A DNA stretch of 36,830 nucleotides from Arcobacter sp. GTDB lineage: Bacteria; Acidobacteriota; Terriglobia; Bryobacterales; Bryobacteraceae. Each line of letters opens with the position of its first letter. The first letter of the stretch is position 1. The stretch lies in contig DYJN01000039.1 of assembly GCA_020723085.1 (NCBI GenBank), positions 1 through 36,830 of the forward strand, written 5' to 3'. The notes beneath the pieces are model-generated. The model was not told the origin of the DNA. It did no database searches and saw only the letters and a program-made list of their open reading frames with translations. The position numbers and the translations under genes were made by a program. This document shows, piece by piece, positions 32,543-36,830 of this stretch.

Positions 32543-32548
32543 CTGCCT

Positions 32549-33754
32549 ATGCCGTCTGGGAATCCGTTCCCCATCCTCGGAACGGCCTATCCGGCCGCCT
32601 CCATGCCGGGGCAAGCCCCACGCATCTCCTCTGTGCTGGTCAAACCGGCTTCGGCGGTCTGCAACCTGGACTGCGAATACTGCTTCTACCTTGACCGCGA
32701 AGCGGACCCTTACAAGGATCTCCCGGCGCGGATCATGACAGACGGCGTGCTGGAGCGCCTTGTCGACGGCTTCCTCTTTTACTCTTATCCGTCATCGGTT
32801 TTCGCGTTCCAGGGGGGCGAACCTACGCTCGCCGGCCTGGATTTCTTCGAAAAACTGGTCCGATTTCAGCAGAAATACGGCCGGGACGGCCACGTGATTT
32901 CGAATTCACTGCAGACCAACGCGGTGCTGCTGGACGATGCCTGGTGCGAATTTCTTCGCCAGTATCAGTTTTTGGCTGGCATTTCGCTCGACGGCCCCGA
33001 GGCGATCCACGACCGCTACCGCGTCAACCGCGCCGGGCATCCCACCTGGCGAAAGGTGGTGGACGCCATCGAACGCATGCAGAAGCACAGGGCGGAGTTC
33101 AACATCCTGTGCGTGCTGTCGCAGGCTAACGTGGAGCAGCCGCGGGAGCTGTACCGGTTCTTCCGCTCGCTGGGGGCGGAGCATCTGCAATTCATTCCGC
33201 TGGCCGAGTTCCATCCGGACGGCTCGCCCATGCCGTTCACGATCACTCCGGAGCAGTACGGGCGTTTCCTGTGCGAGGTCTTCGATGCGTGGTGGCCGGA
33301 CCGGAGGAAGGTGCGTATCCGCTTTTTCGACAATCTCGCCGAGGCGATGGCCGGGATCAAGCCGGGTTCATGCACGATGCACGAGACGTGCGACAGCTAT
33401 GTGGTGATCGAGTACAACGGCGACGTCTACCCTTGCGATTTCTTCGTCGAGGAGCCGTGGAAGCTGGGCAACATCACGCTGGATTCTTTCGCCGAAATCG
33501 CGCGGCGCCAGCGGCGTTATCAGTTCGCCATGAACAAGACGCTGCCTCACGAGGAGTGCCGTGTGTGCGAATACCAGCCGATCTGCCACGGCGGCTGCCC
33601 CAAATTCCGCCACGGGCCGCACCGCAGGTTTGAGGATCTCGACTACTTCTGCCGGGCTTACAAGATGATCTTCGCCAAAGCTGCCGGGCCGCTCCGCCGC
33701 GAAGTGGAGAAGCTGCTGGGCCCGGGCGCGGCTGCCGCCGCCAGCCCTTATTGA
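32549..33754 (+). CDS. Anaerobic sulfatase-maturase-like radical SAM/SPASM enzyme
   Basis: A 401-aa radical SAM protein. The SAM cluster motif is CNLDCEYC (C38, C42, C45), followed by FQGGEPTLAGLDFF. The SPASM domain, which binds two further Fe-S clusters, is visible as CTMHETCDSY, YNGDVYPCDFFVEEPWKLGNI and a final CRVCEYQPICHGGCPKFRHG...C. The overall layout matches anaerobic sulfatase-maturating enzymes that convert an active-site Cys or Ser to formylglycine. No sulfatase is in the window; members of the family can also modify other peptides. The last 7 bp overlap the convergent transporter gene. Confidence 0.9.
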   Translation: MPSGNPFPILGTAYPAASMPGQAPRISSVLVKPASAVCNLDCEYCFYLDREADPYKDLPARIMTDGVLERLVDGFLFYSYPSSVFAFQGGEPTLAGLDFFEKLVRFQQKYGRDGHVISNSLQTNAVLLDDAWCEFLRQYQFLAGISLDGPEAIHDRYRVNRAGHPTWRKVVDAIERMQKHRAEFNILCVLSQANVEQPRELYRFFRSLGAEHLQFIPLAEFHPDGSPMPFTITPEQYGRFLCEVFDAWWPDRRKVRIRFFDNLAEAMAGIKPGSCTMHETCDSYVVIEYNGDVYPCDFFVEEPWKLGNITLDSFAEIARRQRRYQFAMNKTLPHEECRVCEYQPICHGGCPKFRHGPHRRFEDLDYFCRAYKMIFAKAAGPLRREVEKLLGPGAAAAASPY

Positions 33755-35109
33755 TCCGGAGCGCGGCCGGCGCCGGGAGGCGCAAGCCGCTCCACGCGCA
33801 CGCGCGCGATGCGATGGAAATCCATCGCCGCCACGGTGAACCTGCGCTGCCCGCCTTCGACCTCGTCGCCCTCGCGCGGAATGCGCCCGAGCCGGTACAT
33901 CAGATATCCGGCAAGCGTCTCATAGCCGCCCTCGGCCGGCAGTTCGATGCCGTACTGCGTTTCCAGGTCGCGGAGCAGGATGGTCCCTTCCACTTCGAAT
34001 GCCGCAGCCTCTTCCGGGACCGTCTTCAGCTCGAGGTCGAATTCATCCTCGATTTCGCCGAACACCTGCTCGAACAGATCCTCGAGCGACACCAGTCCGG
34101 AGACGGTGCCGAACTCGTCGACCAGAAACGCCAGATGCGCGTGCTGCTCGCGCAGATCTTCGAGCAGCAGGTGGAGGGGCCGCGATTCCGGGATGATCGG
34201 CGCCCGGCGCAGAATCTTTCTGAGAGAGAACGGCTCCACCGAGCGGCGCCGCAAATTGGACTGCCGGCGCTGCGCCCACACGTCGAGGACATCCTTCACG
34301 TGAACGAAGCCCACGGGGTTTTCACTGCCCTTCTCGACCACCGGCAGCCTTGAATACCGGGTCTCGCTGACGCGCTGCAACACTTCGTCGATGCCGGCTT
34401 CCGCCTCGACGGTCGCCATCTGGCTGCGGGGCACCATCACCTCGCGGGCGCTGTACTCCCTGAGCTCGATCAGCCGCTGCATGGCGCATTCCTCAAACTG
34501 GCCGATCTGGCCCGCCGCGCGGCTGGATTGCAGGACGAACTTCAGCTCCTCGGCGGAGTGCGCTCCCGGATTCCGCCCATGCACGCCGAGCAGGCGCGAG
34601 ACGGCGGAAGACGACCGTTCCAGGATCCAGACGAACGGCTCCACCACCCGGTAAAACACCAGCAGCGGCGGGGCGACGATCACCGCCACGCGCTCAGCCC
34701 TCTCCATGCCGACGCTCTTCGGCGCCACCTCCCCGAAGACGACGTGCATGTAGGTCATGAGGGCGAAGGCGAGCCCCACGCTGACGACGTTGAGCGCCGC
34801 CGAAGTCAGCGGCGTCATGACCGGTCCCAGAGCGGAGAGAAACAGGCGGTGCAGCGTGGCTTCGCCCAGCCACCCGAGGGCGAGGCTCGTCAGGGTCACG
34901 CCGACCTGGATCACCGACAGCAACCGTTCGGGATTGGCCAGCAGCAGGGCCGCCGCCTTCGCCCCGACATGGCCCTCATCGCAGAGCTGCTGGAGGCGGG
35001 AGCGCCGCACGGAAACCAGGGCGATCTCAGCAGCCGCCAGGAATGCGTTGGCGGCGACCACCGCCAGCATGAAGAAGAGCCTATATCCGTAATGGGGATC
35101 GCCGTCCAT
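33748..35109 (-). CDS. CNNM/CorC (HlyC)-family membrane transporter with CBS domains
   Basis: A 453-aa protein. Residues 1-~185 form the DUF21/CNNM transmembrane domain (NAFLAAAEIALVSVRRSRLQQL, VIQVGVTLTSLALGWLGEAT, HVVFGEVAPKSVGMERAERVA). A pair of CBS domains follows (REVMVPRSQMATVEA..., LAFLVDEFGTVSGLVSLEDLFEQVFGEI), and a C-terminal CorC/HlyC domain (LRDLETQYGIELPAEGGYETLAGYLMYRLG) closes it. Related proteins export or regulate Mg2+ and Na+; the hemolysin label is historical. The start is the ATG at 35109, 8 bp past the stop of the RodZ-like gene, without a good ribosome site. The longer frame upstream is shadow of that gene. Confidence 0.9.
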   Translation of the reverse strand: MDGDPHYGYRLFFMLAVVAANAFLAAAEIALVSVRRSRLQQLCDEGHVGAKAAALLLANPERLLSVIQVGVTLTSLALGWLGEATLHRLFLSALGPVMTPLTSAALNVVSVGLAFALMTYMHVVFGEVAPKSVGMERAERVAVIVAPPLLVFYRVVEPFVWILERSSSAVSRLLGVHGRNPGAHSAEELKFVLQSSRAAGQIGQFEECAMQRLIELREYSAREVMVPRSQMATVEAEAGIDEVLQRVSETRYSRLPVVEKGSENPVGFVHVKDVLDVWAQRRQSNLRRRSVEPFSLRKILRRAPIIPESRPLHLLLEDLREQHAHLAFLVDEFGTVSGLVSLEDLFEQVFGEIEDEFDLELKTVPEEAAAFEVEGTILLRDLETQYGIELPAEGGYETLAGYLMYRLGRIPREGDEVEGGQRRFTVAAMDFHRIARVRVERLAPPGAGRAPDQ

Positions 35110-35117
35110 GGCGAGGA

Positions 35118-35981
35118 TCAGGGCGCCGCGCCGTCCGGTGGCGCTCCCTCCTCCGTCTCCTGGCGTGCCGCCGGCTGAATGACCTCGTAGCGGTCGCTGC
35201 GGAACTCCACGGTGCGGACCTGTCCGCGGGGCCCGAAAGGCGGCAAGGCCTGCCCGTTCCATTCCACCGACACGGCGCCGGCGTTGCCGATCTTCACGCG
35301 CAGCACGTCGTCCGCGCCAAAACCCCTGACTTCGCCCGCCCTGAGCAGATCGCCGAAGAGAAATTTGCGGCCCTGCCAGACACCCACCCAACTCAGGTCC
35401 GAGGCGCGCACGATGACACGCACCGCGCCGCTGGAGACGACAGGCGCCGGGGCGGCGGGCGCTGTGGATTCCGCCGCCGGGGGCCCGGAAGGCGCGGGCT
35501 GAGCGGCGGGCTGAGCGGCAGGCTCGGGCGCGGCCTTCTTTTCCGCGGCCGGCGTCAGGGGCGGGAGTTGCGAAGCCTTCCATCGTTCCCAGCCGATGTA
35601 GGCCGCGGTGCACAGGGCGAGCGCTGCCACCAGGCCGCCCGCGCGAGCAGCCCACCAGAGAGCTTCTTCTTTGCGGCTCCGGCCAGCCGTCGGCAGCGGC
35701 GGCACGTCGATGTGACGGTCCGGCACGCTGTAGGACCGCTCGGATTCCTCGGCCAGGCTGCGTTCGATTTCGCCCTGGTAGGCTTCTTCGGGCAGATCGA
35801 GCATGCGTGCGTATTGCCGAACGAAGCTCCGGTAAAAGAAGCCACCCGGCAGTGATGAGCGGTCGTCGCGCTCAATCGCCTCGAAAAACCGCGCGCTGAT
35901 CCGGGTCTGCTGCGCGAGCTCTCCGATCGTGAGCCCCCGCCGTTCCCGCTCCGCGCGCAACCGCTCGCCCAGCGTCGCCAT
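35118..35981 (-). CDS. rodZ: RodZ-like HTH membrane protein
   Basis: A 287-aa protein with the RodZ layout: an N-terminal helix-turn-helix (residues ~3-65, LGERLRAERERRGLTIGELAQQTRIS), a basic juxtamembrane stretch, one membrane helix (~111-130), a Pro/Ala-rich periplasmic linker (~140-183) and a beta-rich DUF4115 domain (~185-265, VRVIVRASDLSWVGVWQGRK). RodZ links MreB filaments to the elongation machinery and sets rod shape. Similarity is strongest in the domain order; acidobacterial homologues might have other roles. The ATG at 35981 has a weak GGCGGA upstream and a TATCAT box 20 nt further. The CorC-like gene follows within 8 bp. Confidence 0.85.
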   Translation of the reverse strand: MATLGERLRAERERRGLTIGELAQQTRISARFFEAIERDDRSSLPGGFFYRSFVRQYARMLDLPEEAYQGEIERSLAEESERSYSVPDRHIDVPPLPTAGRSRKEEALWWAARAGGLVAALALCTAAYIGWERWKASQLPPLTPAAEKKAAPEPAAQPAAQPAPSGPPAAESTAPAAPAPVVSSGAVRVIVRASDLSWVGVWQGRKFLFGDLLRAGEVRGFGADDVLRVKIGNAGAVSVEWNGQALPPFGPRGQVRTVEFRSDRYEVIQPAARQETEEGAPPDGAAP

Positions 35982-36000
35982 ATTCCGCCAGCAACAAGCG

Positions 36001-36007
36001 TATGATA
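36001..36007. promoter_or_regulatory. Shared divergent -10 candidate (TATGATA)
   Basis: On the plus strand TATGAT (36001-36006) could serve the YceH gene. On the minus strand the same bases (36002-36007) read TATCAT, 20 nt before the RodZ-like start. Only one of the two could be used at a time. No -35 was recognised for either. Confidence 0.35.
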
Positions 36008-36094
36008 CCGCACCCTCCGCAGATCCGATCTTCGCGCCCGCGGCTCGGGCAGCGCGCTCATCCTCCGCCCTGTTCCATTCTGAAGAAGAGGCCC

Positions 36095-36772
36095 ATGATC
36101 CCGTTTGAACTCGATGCCGCCGAAGTCCGCGTGCTGGGATGCCTGGCGGAAAAAGACCTGGCCACGCCGGACTATTATCCTTTGTCGCTCCACGCGCTCA
36201 CCGCCGCGTGCAACCAGAAGACGAACCGCGATCCGGTGGTCCAATACACCGAGGCCGACGTCCATGCCGCCCTGCACAGCCTGGAACAGAAGGGCTGGGT
36301 CCAGTCCTTGCTGGAACCGGGCAACCGCGTCAGCAAGTACGGCCACTGTCTTGTCGAGCGGCTCGAACTCCGCCGCCCGGAGCAGGCTGTCCTGACCGTC
36401 CTGCTGCTGCGCGGTCCGCAGACGGCAGGCGAACTGCGGGCGCGCACCGAGCGCCTGTATGACTTCCCGGACATCGACGCCGTGCTCCACTCGCTGCGCC
36501 GCCTCGCCGAGCGCCAACCCGCGCCTCTTGTGAAGGAACTGGAGCGCCAGCCGGGAATGAAAGAGAGCCGCTGGGCGCATTTGCTCTCGGGCGAGCCGGC
36601 GCAGCTGCCCGCCGCGGCGCCGCCGGCCGGGCATGACCGCATCACCGCCCTGGAATCGCGCTTCGCGGATCTGGAGGAGCTTGTCCGCGCGCAGGAGGAG
36701 AGGCTGTCGCAGATGGAGGATGCGCTCCGCCGGCTGGCGGCGGTCAGCGGAGAGACAGGCGGGGATCCGTAA
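36095..36772 (+). CDS. YceH/DUF480-family protein
   Basis: A 225-aa protein of the DUF480 family, built of two winged-helix domains. The N-terminus EVRVLGCLAEKDLATPDYYPLSLHALTAACNQKTNRDPV is diagnostic. The second wing region begins QAVLTVLLLRGPQTAGELRARTERLYDF. After about residue 180 a coiled coil follows (DRITALESRFADLEELVRAQEERLSQME). Function is unknown; it is probably a cytoplasmic DNA- or protein-binding protein. An upstream ATG at 36002 adds 31 residues of low quality. The ATG at 36095 is preferred because AAGAGG lies 4 nt before it and the family begins there. Confidence 0.92.
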   Translation: MIPFELDAAEVRVLGCLAEKDLATPDYYPLSLHALTAACNQKTNRDPVVQYTEADVHAALHSLEQKGWVQSLLEPGNRVSKYGHCLVERLELRRPEQAVLTVLLLRGPQTAGELRARTERLYDFPDIDAVLHSLRRLAERQPAPLVKELERQPGMKESRWAHLLSGEPAQLPAAAPPAGHDRITALESRFADLEELVRAQEERLSQMEDALRRLAAVSGETGGDP

Positions 36773-36795
36773 TCTCCCTCCGCCGCCGCGGCGGA

Positions 36796-36830
36796 TCAGC
36801 GGCGGGGGAAGTACCGCACGCGCACTGTCA
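36796..36830 (-). CDS. Possible 3' end of a gene running off the window
   Basis: On the minus strand a TGA at 36796-36798 closes a frame that is open to the window edge and reads TVRVRYFPRR. The alternating pattern resembles a C-terminal beta strand, and it would be convergent to the YceH gene. Eleven codons are too few to identify anything. Confidence 0.3.
   Translation of the reverse strand, partial: TVRVRYFPRR

Overview
The window looks like a chromosomal stretch from an acidobacterium, most likely of the Solibacteres/Bryobacterales type. The evidence is very high GC, a 1215-residue Oar-like TonB-dependent receptor with an N-terminal carboxypeptidase-regulatory-like domain (a hallmark of that phylum), futalosine-pathway menaquinone genes, and several small secreted or GAF-like proteins of the kind common there. 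No rRNA, tRNA, CRISPR array, insertion sequence or phage gene was seen. The taxonomic call is inference from gene content.

Layout. 1-575: 3' end of a Pro/Ala-rich protein. 582-2667 (minus): menaquinone genes mqnP-like then mqnE. 2676-3902 (plus): DUF192 lipoprotein and larB. 3912-12770 (minus): a tightly packed, probably co-transcribed series, in transcription order xdhC-like, mobA/mocA-like nucleotidyltransferase, AsmA-like protein, GAF-like protein, lytic transglycosylase, aminotransferase and a small conserved protein. 12861-17671 (plus): HAD phosphatase, a degenerate histidine-kinase-like protein, a small secreted protein and a GT-C type membrane glycosyltransferase. 17663-21303 (minus): alaS followed by a YpdA-type FAD reductase. 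21351-25294 (minus): the TonB-dependent receptor with a near-consensus promoter, a leader of roughly 195 nt and a strong intrinsic terminator. 25338-26998 (minus): selD and pyrF. 27038-29564 (plus): GH51 arabinofuranosidase and a TPR-like lipoprotein. 29654-31603 (minus): DinG/XPD-type helicase. 31697-33754 (plus): HDOD protein and a sulfatase-maturase-like radical SAM protein. 33748-35981 (minus): RodZ-like protein then a CNNM/CorC-type transporter. 36095-36772 (plus): YceH/DUF480 protein, then a possible gene end on the minus strand.

The most notable observation is that selD is itself a selenoprotein gene. Its true start is a GTG at 26998 and it reads through an in-frame TGA at 26954-26956, placed exactly where the family has its catalytic Cys/Sec, with a SECIS-like hairpin just after it. 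Any standard ORF call loses the catalytic N-terminus. Second, a kinase-like protein has lost the phospho-acceptor His, the N-box Asn and the receiver Asp, so it is a double pseudo-enzyme. Third, many genes that head transcription units have a TANNNT (-10-like) hexamer 6-11 nt before the start codon and weak or absent Shine-Dalgarno sequences, which suggests widespread leaderless or nearly leaderless mRNAs. Several starts are non-ATG (GTG for selD, alaS, the aminotransferase and the mobA-like gene; TTG for the GT-C protein and the helicase).
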